NCBI GenBank assembly: GCA_040289295.1
Contig: PSLA01000032.1
Coordinates: 1 to 20,050, forward strand
Length of the DNA stretch: 20,050 bases
Reading direction: 5' to 3'
From: J051 sp040289295
GTDB lineage: Bacteria > Armatimonadota > Fimbriimonadia > Fimbriimonadales > ATM1
Position 1 is the first letter of the stretch, and the number at the start of each line of letters is the position of its first letter. Position numbers and translations under genes: made by a program. The notes under the pieces were generated by a model. The model ran no database searches. It worked only from the letters and a program-made list of their open reading frames with translations, and was not told the origin of the DNA. Shown here piece by piece: positions 1 through 7,547 of the stretch.

Positions 1-1
1 T

Positions 2-694
2 GGTGACCGGCGGGGCGGTGGGGTCGGCGGGCGGGTTGCTAACGCGCTCGGTTCGTCCTCCGGGGTTATCCACGAAGACGCGTGTCTTCTGCGACTTCAT
101 CGTGGTTTGCGAACGGTCATAGACCCAAGCCTCAAGCTCATGCCAACCGTTCGTTTCTTTTCGCGTGTCCCAGATGTAGCTGTAGGGTGGAAAGTTCTTC
201 ATAGCGCGGAACTGGCCGTCCACGAAGAATGAAACGAACGCGTCCTGCATCTGTCTGCCGAAGCCGACGCGAATTTCGACTGTGCCGCGAACCGTCTCGT
301 TCTGCTTGGGCAAGGCGATGTACACCGCATCGTTCGCCTTCTCGGCTTGCAAGACGAGTCGCTCTTTGCCGACAACCTCGCCCTTTGCGTTGAACAAAAT
401 CGCTTCGATCGCATTTTCGCCTTCCGTCAGAAGGCCGAGGTCAAGGGCGAAAGCGACTTCACCAGAACTTCGCCCCGCGTCTACAACTCGCTGGCCGGCG
501 AACACACCGTTGATGCGGATTTCGATTCGTGCGGCACGAGCGCCGGAATACTGAACCATGACTCGCGGCTCGTCTGCGCTCTTAAGTATCTTGATGTCCT
601 GCGCAGCGATCCCCATCGCGCGCAGAGACGGGCACACCAACACTGCTGCGGAGACCGCCAGCACAGCGAGCGCATTCCTTGCAATCACCTTCAT
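2..694 (-). CDS. Secreted Ig-like domain protein, partial (C-terminus beyond the left edge)
   Basis: Reading leftward from an ATG at 694-692, the frame stays open for 231 codons to the window edge with no stop, so the gene is truncated by the window. The start has a strong ribosome binding site (GGAGG at 705-701, about 6 nt before the ATG). The N-terminus (MKVIARNALAVLAVSAAVLV, then CPSLRA) is a typical Sec signal peptide, with cleavage likely near residue 26. A first beta-rich segment (about residues 33-110) is followed by a segment (about 115-205) with the hallmarks of a bacterial Ig domain of the Big_7 type: FVDGQ, then PPYSYIWDT, then NGWHELEAWVYD. A proline-rich stretch (PPADPTAPP) follows. 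The role is unknown; such domains usually serve in surface adhesion or as accessory modules of extracellular enzymes. It lies 53 nt downstream of the GH42-like gene on the same strand and is probably co-transcribed. The identification of the gene is firm; the exact Ig subfamily is inferred. Confidence 0.85.
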   Translation of the reverse strand, partial: MKVIARNALAVLAVSAAVLVCPSLRAMGIAAQDIKILKSADEPRVMVQYSGARAARIEIRINGVFAGQRVVDAGRSSGEVAFALDLGLLTEGENAIEAILFNAKGEVVGKERLVLQAEKANDAVYIALPKQNETVRGTVEIRVGFGRQMQDAFVSFFVDGQFRAMKNFPPYSYIWDTRKETNGWHELEAWVYDRSQTTMKSQKTRVFVDNPGGRTERVSNPPADPTAPPVT

Positions 695-711
695 AACTTC
701 CCTCCTTTCCA

Positions 712-727
712 GGCGGCTTCCGCCGCC
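712..727 (-). promoter_or_regulatory. Small GC hairpin with GGAA tetraloop just upstream of a ribosome binding site
   Basis: In the 53 nt between the GH42-like gene and the Ig-like gene, the minus strand reads GGCGGC-GGAA-GCCGCC, a perfect 6-bp stem closed by a GNRA-type loop. It sits about 7 nt before the GGAGG of the downstream gene. There is no T-run, so it is not a standard intrinsic terminator. It could stabilise the 3' end of the upstream message or tune translation of the next gene. Function is inferred from position only. Confidence 0.35.
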
Positions 728-747
728 CAGGGTTTGAAGTCAGGATT

Positions 748-3666
748 CTACCCAGACCACGGTACTGAGGACGAAGTCAACCCCCGCGCAAGTTCGCTGG
801 GGTCCCTCGCCCGGCGGAATCCTACCACGTTCGCCTCATCCGTGAGCACCGCGAAGTCAAACAGGAACTCCCGCTCCCCCCTCACCCGGAGGTGAACCTC
901 GCCGGCGGGAAGCGTGAACTCGCCGACCCGATAGGTGAACGCTTCGGGCGCATCGATGAGCGGGGGCGGCACCACCACCGAGTCTCCCACCGAGCACTCG
1001 ACCGGGTAGAGCGCACCGCTGCGCACCGTCCTCAGGAAGAGGCGGTACTTCCCCTCGGCGGGAACATCAAGACTGATGCTGAACTCCTCACCCGCGTCCA
1101 CGCGCACCATATTGGGCCGGTCGCTTGGCGTGCCGAACGGGGAAGCCTGAATTCCCAGACCGGTAGCGGAAGGAGAGTCCTCCGCCTGAGCGACCACGCG
1201 GTGCTCGGGCTGCCCGAGAAAAAACAGCACGCACTTGCCAGGGGGAACGACGCCCACACGGTTTTCCCCGAGGCGAAGTTCCGCTCGGTCTGAGCCCGCG
1301 TTCAGCGCCGCTACGAGGTCGCCTGCGTACGTAACGTACATGCCGTCGGCGCGGTCGTCCAACAGAGGGGCATCCCGCCGCCCGGGCTCCACCTGGCTGA
1401 GACGGTAGATGAGGTGCCGCACAACCGACGTGTACTGCTTCCACAACTGGCGCTTGCCGGGGAAGAACACTGCCAAACCTCGGCCCGTGCGCTGCGACCA
1501 GCCTTGGACGTCGGAGAGCGACACCGGCGCTTCGAACCGACCCGAAAGCGTACCGACCTCTGTGCTTGGCGCATCGGCGGGACGCACTTCCACTGACTCG
1601 ATCGTGACAAAACGGTCGGCGTCAAGCGATATCTCCAACTCAAGGACTCCTCGTTGCACGAGCTGCTCGCCGGCGGTGAACTGGAATCGCCGCAGCCCTC
1701 CGCTGAGCGATACCGACGCAACCTCCCGATCACCCGAGGAGATCGCCATGCCGCCGGAAGCCGTCTGGTATGGAGAAAACCGAATAGCCACAATGACGTC
1801 TCCTTTCGTCCGGACGGGCAGCCGCAGTTGTGCGCCACTGTAAGCGACCCTCCCGGGCCGCTGCGCGCTTCCCCAGGTGCCAAGCAATAGCTCCGTGTCC
1901 AAGCCCGAACCAAGCGTCACGCGATAGGCATCGGGCAGCTCACCGACCCAGCGCTCGGTAGGGGCGGCTTGGGCAAGCGTCTGCGCGAAACCGAACAACT
2001 CTTGGTAGACCGCCGTGTCGCCGCTCGGGGTAGCCATCTTGCCAAAGTCGTAGGCAACGACGACGCCTCCCGCCAGCACCCAGTCTCTCAGGGCGCGAAG
2101 CGCGGGCTCCGACCAGACGGTCCCCTCGTATAGTACGGCGACGCGATACCGTGATAGCGCACCGGCGACCACCGCGCTCTCCTCGAGCACGTCGCAGTCG
2201 GCGTAATCCCGAAGTTCCACCAAACCCCGATACAACAGCCTCGGCGCAGGCTGCCCCGCGCGAAATCCCTGCGCGGTTGAGGGATACAGCACGGCCACAT
2301 CGCATTGCGGCGGAAACCAACGAAGAGCGCTTCGGTTCGACGCAACCGGATTATCGGGTTGACGCAACGACTGGGGCCACTCGACAAACGCTCGTGCGCC
2401 TAGCGATATCACCTCGAACAGCCTCTGGTTCGCGTCCGTTTCGTTCCCGGGCGCGGGCGAACTCGCCAAAAGCGGCATGTCGGTCGCGCGCGCCGCTGCC
2501 CGGATTCGCCCTAAAGACAACGCCCAGTTCGCCGCGAAGTCATAGTAGCCGAGGTTCGTGGTTACCACACCGTCCGCGTTTCCGCGAACCGCCGAGAACA
2601 GGGAGAACGCGTCGAAGCCCAGCTCAGGCATGTCGTGAGGGGGGCCGACCGGTACGAAAATCCGCGCACCCAAAAAGATCTCTCGGGCCACACCGGCCAA
2701 GCGGCCCGCCAATGCCGGGATGGCTGACCGATACCAGTCAATGTATTCAGCGCGCGCGGCATACGGATAAGCAGGCGTGATGGGGTAAGGAACGGACGGC
2801 GGGTCAGGCACCTCCATCCCCCAGTCAGCATATGCCTTCTCAATCGTGCCGTGACTTCGAATGAGTGCCGCCTGCCACGACGCCCGCGCCTTCGGGTCAC
2901 CCGACCAATAGCCCACTCCAGGTGGGTCGACCCTCAGTTTCGAGCGCCACAGTGCAGCCTGAGCCGCATCCTGAGCCGCCAAACCGGTGAAGAACGAAGC
3001 GTCTCCGTACTCCCCAAAGACCCCGAGCACCACGTGGTTCAGGTTCGGGAATCGCCGATTGACCCATCCGAACTTCGTCGCACTCCAGCGGGTGCGGTCC
3101 ACGTCCCATGGCGACCACGCGGGCACTCGTTCGCCCGTGTCCAATCGCATCGTTCCCTCGCCAACAAGGAGGCTCTCATCAAACGAGGGGAACAGCGTGT
3201 GGACTGCGAGTCCCCATGCTGCGCCCAGGCGCTCGACGCTCTCCTTCTGGAACTGCAGAAGCTCCGGGGCGAACTTCCCCGTCCCGCCGTCCGGCGGCCC
3301 GAGTTCGTCCGTCTGGGCGTGGAAGAACACGACCCCCGCTTCCAAGAGGTCTGCCACGTCGCAGTTCAAAGGCAGATAACTTCCGAGCCCAATCCGATCA
3401 CCCGGCTCGACGGCCCACCGTTTCGAGCGGTCATACACGGGCTCTATCCCGGCTTCCAAGAGGTCTGCCACGTGGCAGTTCGGAGGCAGATAACTTCCGA
3501 GCCCAATCCGATCACCCGGCTCGACGGCCCGCCGTTTCGCGCGGTCATACACGACAACCCTCTCCCCGGCGCTCTCCCAAAGGGAGAGGGGGGAGCTGCA
3601 TGTAATTAGAGCCGGTGCCGACGCTTCAGGGATGCAAAGCGCGAGCAGAGCGGGAAGCAACAGCAT
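748..3666 (-). CDS. Large secreted GH42-like glycoside hydrolase family protein
   Basis: A 972-residue protein. Residues 1-19 (MLLLPALLALCIPEASAPA) form a signal peptide, so it is probably exported. Residues about 115-440 look like a GH42/GH14-type TIM barrel: a conserved GVFGEYGD segment with a candidate catalytic Glu, then a GDPKARASW...WGM stretch resembling the family pattern in which a helix ends in A-W-G. Residues about 460-560 resemble the beta-galactosidase trimerisation (amidotransferase-like) domain (DVAVLYPS ... LRDWVLAGGVVVAYD). The C-terminal third is beta-rich and ends in a carbohydrate-binding-like module (FSISLDVPAEGKYRLFLRTV). The likely role is hydrolysis or binding of extracellular polysaccharide; the substrate is unknown. 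The N-terminal region is odd: just after the signal peptide the frame passes through a genomic palindromic repeat (giving PLSLWESAGERV), then through two copies of a 38-residue duplication. The start at 3666 has AAGGG about 10 nt upstream. It follows the TPR gene by 39 nt. Confidence 0.75.
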   Translation of the reverse strand: MLLLPALLALCIPEASAPALITCSSPLSLWESAGERVVVYDRAKRRAVEPGDRIGLGSYLPPNCHVADLLEAGIEPVYDRSKRWAVEPGDRIGLGSYLPLNCDVADLLEAGVVFFHAQTDELGPPDGGTGKFAPELLQFQKESVERLGAAWGLAVHTLFPSFDESLLVGEGTMRLDTGERVPAWSPWDVDRTRWSATKFGWVNRRFPNLNHVVLGVFGEYGDASFFTGLAAQDAAQAALWRSKLRVDPPGVGYWSGDPKARASWQAALIRSHGTIEKAYADWGMEVPDPPSVPYPITPAYPYAARAEYIDWYRSAIPALAGRLAGVAREIFLGARIFVPVGPPHDMPELGFDAFSLFSAVRGNADGVVTTNLGYYDFAANWALSLGRIRAAARATDMPLLASSPAPGNETDANQRLFEVISLGARAFVEWPQSLRQPDNPVASNRSALRWFPPQCDVAVLYPSTAQGFRAGQPAPRLLYRGLVELRDYADCDVLEESAVVAGALSRYRVAVLYEGTVWSEPALRALRDWVLAGGVVVAYDFGKMATPSGDTAVYQELFGFAQTLAQAAPTERWVGELPDAYRVTLGSGLDTELLLGTWGSAQRPGRVAYSGAQLRLPVRTKGDVIVAIRFSPYQTASGGMAISSGDREVASVSLSGGLRRFQFTAGEQLVQRGVLELEISLDADRFVTIESVEVRPADAPSTEVGTLSGRFEAPVSLSDVQGWSQRTGRGLAVFFPGKRQLWKQYTSVVRHLIYRLSQVEPGRRDAPLLDDRADGMYVTYAGDLVAALNAGSDRAELRLGENRVGVVPPGKCVLFFLGQPEHRVVAQAEDSPSATGLGIQASPFGTPSDRPNMVRVDAGEEFSISLDVPAEGKYRLFLRTVRSGALYPVECSVGDSVVVPPPLIDAPEAFTYRVGEFTLPAGEVHLRVRGEREFLFDFAVLTDEANVVGFRRARDPSELARGLTSSSVPWSG
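3338..3553 (-). repeat. 114-bp in-frame tandem duplication inside the GH42-like gene
   Basis: Positions 3338-3439 and 3452-3553 are near-identical 102-nt blocks (I count five differences) separated by 12 nt, so the period is 114 nt or 38 codons. The reading frame is kept: the motif EPGDRIGLGSYLP.NC.VADLLEAG appears twice in the protein. The differences change residues (R/W, A/S, P/L, H/D), so the copies have begun to diverge. It lies between the palindromic repeat and the start of the catalytic-like domain. Confidence 0.95.
3558..3592. repeat. GC-rich palindromic repeat, copy 1 (inside a coding region)
   Basis: The sequence holds CTCTCCC-AAA-GGGAGAG (3572-3588) flanked by further CCCTCTCC and GGGGG tracts. 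It belongs to the dispersed CCCTCTCCC/GGGAGAGGG palindromes found in many GC-rich genomes, which give the familiar translated string PLSLWE.AGER. Here it lies in frame in the GH42-like gene, directly after the signal peptide. Related copies are at 9406-9453 and 12391-12447. Confidence 0.85.
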
Positions 3667-3705
3667 GAGGTGTGTACCCTTAGACTTTGTCGATATTGCG
3701 CCGTT

Positions 3706-4599
3706 TCACCGCCCCTCGATCTCCGCAAGCACCCGCTCCACCTCCGAGTTACCCGGCCCCACTGCCTCTCGAATCGCTGCAGCGATGGATCGAGCCTGGT
3801 CCTGCCTCCCCAAGCGCTTCTTCACCATCGCATGCGTCAACAGTAATGGAACGCTGGCGAGACCATGATTCTCCAGCTGGCTGAGGAGGTTGTCGGCGTC
3901 GCCATCCCGTCCCTGGCCGATCAACGAGTTCGCCAAGTCAAGGTAGGTCGGCTCGCTTCCGGGATACAGGTTCAGAGTATGCTGCGCCGCCCCCTCGGCG
4001 TCCGTATGGCGACCGAGGCGGTTGTAGAGGTTAGCCAAGAACGCCCACGCCTTCCAGTATTCGGGCATCCACTCGACCAACCTCTCGAGGTCCTCCGCTG
4101 CTCCTGCTACGTCCCCCCGCTCGACCTTCTCCGCTGCAAGCTTCATCGCTTCGACCCGTTTTGGATTCTCCAGTTCGAACAGCCACGCCTGTGCGTGCGC
4201 CTTCACGTGCTGGTCGGGGTTCGACTCGAGCGCCTTGCGCAGCGCATCCGCTACTTCGTGCTGTCTACCGGCGGCACTGAGCGTGCGAGCGTACTCAAGC
4301 AACGTCTCCGCGTGGTCTGAGTACCGGTCGAGGAAGTCCTCGTAGTAGTCCATCGCCCGCTCGTACTCCCCTGCTGCTGCGAGGAGCGGCGCGAGGTATC
4401 GCTTGATAAGCAAGTCGCCCGAAGTCTTCTCCAGCGCCTCCTCCAGCGCCGTCCGCGCGTCGTCCTTGCGCTCGAGCCGGAAAAGCACACTCGCGTAGCG
4501 AATCCACGCGTCTGGTTTTTCTGGCGCGAGGTCTATCACCTGCCTCCACAGGCCCGGAGCCTCGTGCGATCGGTCGGTCTCGAAGAGAAGGTCAGTCAA
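3706..4599 (-). CDS. TPR protein, C-terminal part (separated from its N-terminal part by a frameshift)
   Basis: A 297-codon frame made almost wholly of tetratricopeptide-like helical pairs (for example LAPEKPDAWIRYASVLFRLE, MDYYEDFLDRYSDHAETL, WKAWAFLANLYNRLG). The nominal start is a TTG at 4599 without a good ribosome binding site. The frame is open upstream to 4665, and those extra codons read EPYPKPSFDLL, a natural continuation of a TPR helix. I therefore read it as the C-terminal half of one TPR protein of about 611 residues whose N-terminal half is 4592-5542. TPR proteins are protein-interaction scaffolds and no enzymatic function is visible. An alternative is two translationally coupled genes with an 8-nt overlap, which I consider less likely. 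Confidence 0.8.
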   Translation of the reverse strand: MTDLLFETDRSHEAPGLWRQVIDLAPEKPDAWIRYASVLFRLERKDDARTALEEALEKTSGDLLIKRYLAPLLAAAGEYERAMDYYEDFLDRYSDHAETLLEYARTLSAAGRQHEVADALRKALESNPDQHVKAHAQAWLFELENPKRVEAMKLAAEKVERGDVAGAAEDLERLVEWMPEYWKAWAFLANLYNRLGRHTDAEGAAQHTLNLYPGSEPTYLDLANSLIGQGRDGDADNLLSQLENHGLASVPLLLTHAMVKKRLGRQDQARSIAAAIREAVGPGNSEVERVLAEIEGR

Positions 4600-5542
4600 C
4601 AGGTCGAACGACGGCTTCGGATACGGCTCCCAACTCCGCAGCGCGCCGAAAGGAGAGTTCCGCGTTCACGATCATCCCAGCCGACCGCTGCAGCATCCCC
4701 AAGTGCGTCATGAACTCTGCGACTGCTTCGCGCGGCATGTGATCCGACGCCTGCGCCAGCGCAACCGCCTTGTCCATGGAGTTGATGGCGTCTTGTATGC
4801 GACCGGTAACTCGATAGAGGTCGGCGAGCGTCCGATGCACCGCCGGGTCCTCCGGGTTCCCCGCAGCCATCTTCTTAAGCCGCGCCTCCAGCTCGTCAGG
4901 TGGAACAAGGCGCGCCTGGATCAGCGAGTTGGCAAGGCGAACGGCTGCCACATATGCCGCGTGCAGGGACGGGTCGAGCGTTATCGCATCGAGAAGGGCA
5001 TCAAGCCCCCTCAGGTAATCAATCTGCGGCGCCCTCCCTTGCTGCGCCTGCGCCGCCAGTACCATCGCGTCGTACCCCTCAAGGTACTTGAGAAACGCCT
5101 CCGGCTTGCTGCCTTCGATCGCGAGAGGCTGGTGGTCCTCAATCCCCATCTGTTGGCTTATCCAACCGTGGGCCTCAACGAGCGTAGGCCGTAGGTCGGC
5201 CAGCCGGGCGTTTTTTTCCCACACGCTCGGCGCGGCGTCCGACCGCGACAACCGCACCGTGAGAGTAAGGCTGCCCCCCTCCCTGCTGATAAGGCCATCC
5301 ACGACCGCATCGCCTTCTTGCTGCGCCAGGACCCTTTGGATAACATCCTCGCCCAGCAAGGCCGAGCCAAGCGACGCAGGCGACACCGTGCCATCCTGGC
5401 CCTGAGTCATCAGCATGGAACCTTCATACTCAACTCCTTCCACGCCGGCGAAACCCGAGCCGAGGAGGTTGCCCAACTGTCGCCCGACCCCGTCGGGAAC
5501 GGTTTCGGAAACGGCGAACGGAAGAAAAGTAATCTTAGGCAT
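4592..5542 (-). CDS. TPR protein, N-terminal part with TolB/FlgO-like N-terminal domain
   Basis: A 316-codon frame. Residues 1-135 begin KITFLPFAVSET and contain VVDGLISREGGSLTLTVRL followed by a W-x-K segment. This resembles the N-terminal TolB/FlgO-like nucleotide-fold domain often placed before TPR arrays in bacterial adenylate-cyclase-like and protein-kinase-associated proteins. TPR helices follow from about residue 150 (LRGLDALLDAITLDPSLHAAY; AVHRTLADLYRVTGRIQDAI). The end is abnormal: AAELG is followed by a short tail (AVSEAVVRPVD) and a stop. Removing one G of the GGG at 4631-4629 would give AAELEPYPKPSF and continue into the next frame. No signal peptide is seen, so a cytosolic location is likely. 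The start ATG at 5542 is only 3 nt from the divergent tsaE start and has no Shine-Dalgarno sequence. Confidence 0.8.
   Translation of the reverse strand: MPKITFLPFAVSETVPDGVGRQLGNLLGSGFAGVEGVEYEGSMLMTQGQDGTVSPASLGSALLGEDVIQRVLAQQEGDAVVDGLISREGGSLTLTVRLSRSDAAPSVWEKNARLADLRPTLVEAHGWISQQMGIEDHQPLAIEGSKPEAFLKYLEGYDAMVLAAQAQQGRAPQIDYLRGLDALLDAITLDPSLHAAYVAAVRLANSLIQARLVPPDELEARLKKMAAGNPEDPAVHRTLADLYRVTGRIQDAINSMDKAVALAQASDHMPREAVAEFMTHLGMLQRSAGMIVNAELSFRRAAELGAVSEAVVRPVD
5530..5535 (+). promoter_or_regulatory. Candidate -10 box for leaderless tsaE transcript (TAATCT)
   Basis: TAATCT lies 10 nt before the tsaE ATG at 5546, and no Shine-Dalgarno sequence is present. It is one of a set of TAnnnT-type boxes placed 6-10 nt before start codons in this window. 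The box lies inside the 5' coding end of the divergent TPR gene. Confidence 0.35.
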
Positions 5543-5545
5543 GAG

Positions 5546-5998
5546 ATGGACCCAGGGGTGAGTTTATCGCAAACGGAACAGGTCGCCACCTCTCCTGAGG
5601 CGATGGAGCAAATCGGCGCAACCCTCGCCGCGGAGGCTACCCCGGGCCTCGTGCTCCTCCTCACCGGTGAGCTGGGCGCAGGCAAAACGACCCTTGCACG
5701 CGGCTTCGTGAGGGCGCTTGGTTACGCTGGCGAGGTTCGCTCGCCGACGTTCAACTTGGTCTTCCTCTACGACACGCAGCCGCCCGTCTGCCACGCCGAC
5801 CTCTATCGCCTCAATCGAGCGGCAGAAGTGGAGGACATCGGTCTTGCCGACTACCTAAGCACCCACGCCCTCCTCGTCGAGTGGCCTGAACGAGCGCCGG
5901 ACTTCTGGCCCGAGGACGCCTGGCGCATTGGCATACTCAGTGAACCAGACGGTACGCGCAAAGTAACCATTAATCGCCCACAACCAGAAGAATCATGA
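5546..5998 (+). CDS. tsaE: tRNA threonylcarbamoyladenosine biosynthesis ATPase TsaE
   Basis: A 150-residue protein, the usual TsaE size. The Walker A motif GELGAGKT is at about residues 41-48, followed by FVRALGY, the family segment VRSPTFNLVFLY and HADLYRL, with LLVEWPERA near the C-terminus (the usual EW region). TsaE is the P-loop ATPase that works with TsaB and TsaD to transfer the threonylcarbamoyl group to A37 of ANN-decoding tRNAs in the cytoplasm. I place the start at the ATG at 5546 because upstream extension would run through the oppositely oriented TPR gene; a GTG at 5558 is an alternative. The stop overlaps the tsaB ATG by 4 nt (ATGA), so the two are probably translationally coupled. 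Confidence 0.93.
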   Translation: MDPGVSLSQTEQVATSPEAMEQIGATLAAEATPGLVLLLTGELGAGKTTLARGFVRALGYAGEVRSPTFNLVFLYDTQPPVCHADLYRLNRAAEVEDIGLADYLSTHALLVEWPERAPDFWPEDAWRIGILSEPDGTRKVTINRPQPEES

Positions 5999-6570
5999 AG
6001 TCGATTGTCCTCTCCACCAGTTCTCCTCAGGCGGCGGTCGCGGTCCTCGACGGCAGCGCAGTGGTCGCCTTTCAAGCAGAATTTGCCCCGAGACAGGCGG
6101 AGGCCGCGCTTTTCCAGGCGCTAAACCACGCAATGGTGCACGCGGGCGTGTCCCTCGCCGAGGTCGAAGGTTTTATCGCAGACGTCGGGCCAGGATCGTT
6201 CACCGGCGTGCGCGTCGGCGTGACGGTCACCAAGACCCTCGCCTGGGCGCTGGGCTTGAAGGTCTCCGGAGTATCGTCGTTTGACCTCATAGCGGACGGC
6301 GCCGTGGCGGTACCGTCTCGACGCGAGATGTACCTGCTTCGCAACGAGTCAGTTACAGGGGTGGTCGAGGTGCCCGCTTTCTCGGCCGATCTCGCAGCAG
6401 CGGCGGGCTACGGCAAGGCGTTCCCCGAGCCCGCATACCCTGACCCGCGCCGAGTTGCATCACAAATCGATGGACTTCGCTGGGTTGCTCCCGAGGAGTT
6501 ACTTCCGTGGTACGTGCTCGAGCCCGGCATCAGCGAGCCGAAAACGCCATATCCGCGCGTGTCAGAATAG
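5995..6570 (+). CDS. tsaB: tRNA threonylcarbamoyladenosine biosynthesis protein TsaB
   Basis: A 191-residue protein. The N-terminal half has the ASKHA-fold signature of TsaB: STSSPQAAVAVLDG at the start, HAGVSLAEVEG and the diagnostic GPGSFTGVRVG at about residues 65-75. TsaB is the catalytically inactive TsaD paralogue that forms the TsaB-TsaD-TsaE complex for t6A37 synthesis. The protein is shorter at the C-terminus than E. coli TsaB (about 230 residues); the segment after residue 110 is poorly conserved, as is usual. It overlaps tsaE by 4 nt and is followed after 5 nt by murB. It ends in TAG, which shows that TAG is a normal stop codon here. Confidence 0.92.
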   Translation: MKSIVLSTSSPQAAVAVLDGSAVVAFQAEFAPRQAEAALFQALNHAMVHAGVSLAEVEGFIADVGPGSFTGVRVGVTVTKTLAWALGLKVSGVSSFDLIADGAVAVPSRREMYLLRNESVTGVVEVPAFSADLAAAAGYGKAFPEPAYPDPRRVASQIDGLRWVAPEELLPWYVLEPGISEPKTPYPRVSE

Positions 6571-6575
6571 GCCGC

Positions 6576-7547
6576 GTGCCGCTTCCCCCTGAGGCCAAGA
6601 GCATCCTTCCTCAGGGCGTCCCCGTCCTGGAGCAAGTTCCGCTACGCGCATACACCACGATGCAGGTGGGCGGGCCGGCACGCTACCTGGTGCCGGTGAC
6701 CGACCTGGAAATGCTCGCCGACGTCGCGGCATGCCTCCACGAGAGCGGGATCCCGCACTCGGTCATTGGCTCCGGCAGCAACCTGTTGGTGGCTGACGCC
6801 GGGGTGGACGCCGTGGTGGTTGTCAATCAGTGCAACCGCATCCGCATAGGCGCCGAGGCAGAAGCTGAGTGCGGCTGCTGGTTCCAAGACCTCTTCCTGG
6901 CTGCAGCGCAGTCTGGCTTGGGTGGGTTGGAGTTTGCTGTGGGGATTCCAGGCACGTTAGGTGGCGCACTCGTGAGCAACGCTGGCGCGTATCGCTCGAG
7001 CATAGCGAATCTGCTGACGGCGGTGGACGTGGTGTGGGACGGTATTCGCAAGATTGTTGCGCCGCAAGAATTGGAATTCCGGTACCGCGACTCGGTTCTC
7101 CGGCGGCCAAATCCTCCACCTATCGTACTACTCAAATCAAGGTTGCGATTAGAGCCGAGTGATCCGCAGCACATTTACGACCTCGCACGCGACCACCAAC
7201 GCCAGCGCATTAGCAAGCAGCCACCTCACCCGAGCGTGGGATCATTCTTCAAGAACGTGCTGGACCGCCACGTGGCGGAGCGTGTCGAAGGATTGCGCGC
7301 GGACCTCCGTGAAGCGGGCATCGTTCCCGCCGGCTACCTCATCGAGGCGTGCGGCATGAAAGGGTTGCGAAGGGGCAACGCGTTCATCTCGCCTTTACAT
7401 GCAAACTTCATTTGCAACCTCGGCGGAGCGCGTGCTTCGGAAATTCACTGGCTGGCGGAAGAAGCTAAGCGACGGGTGCGTGAGGAGTTCGGGGTGGAGC
7501 TGGAGCCGGAGGTACTTTATCTCGGCGATTGGAGTGAGGCTGCTTGA
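6576..7547 (+). CDS. murB: UDP-N-acetylmuramate dehydrogenase MurB
   Basis: A 323-residue protein from a GTG at 6576. It has the full MurB pattern: TTMQVGGPARYL near the N-terminus, the FAD-binding VIGSGSNLLV, VGIPGTLGGALVSNAGAY, the active-site YRDS, PSVGSFFKN (with the catalytic Ser), AGYLIEACGMKG, and the terminal GVELEPEVLYLG with the catalytic Glu. MurB reduces UDP-GlcNAc-enolpyruvate to UDP-MurNAc with NADPH in the cytoplasm. I chose GTG 6576 because it follows the tsaB TAG by 5 nt and precedes the first conserved residues; upstream in-frame codons overlap tsaB. The last codons overlap the TTG start of the transporter (TTGA). The active-site motifs indicate a functional enzyme. Confidence 0.95.
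   Translation: MPLPPEAKSILPQGVPVLEQVPLRAYTTMQVGGPARYLVPVTDLEMLADVAACLHESGIPHSVIGSGSNLLVADAGVDAVVVVNQCNRIRIGAEAEAECGCWFQDLFLAAAQSGLGGLEFAVGIPGTLGGALVSNAGAYRSSIANLLTAVDVVWDGIRKIVAPQELEFRYRDSVLRRPNPPPIVLLKSRLRLEPSDPQHIYDLARDHQRQRISKQPPHPSVGSFFKNVLDRHVAERVEGLRADLREAGIVPAGYLIEACGMKGLRRGNAFISPLHANFICNLGGARASEIHWLAEEAKRRVREEFGVELEPEVLYLGDWSEAA

Noticed and set aside
3338..3553. The repeated blocks as a CRISPR or other spaced-repeat array.
   Set aside because: Only two 102-nt copies with a 12-nt gap inside an open reading frame; this is a tandem duplication.
2851..3609. Plus-strand ORFs of 130-252 codons opposite the GH42-like gene.
   Set aside because: They are shadows of a GC-rich minus-strand gene with recognisable domains, and their translations show no family features.
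5318..5545. Longer tsaE reading from 5318.
   Set aside because: The extra residues lie antisense to the TPR gene and have no TsaE similarity.
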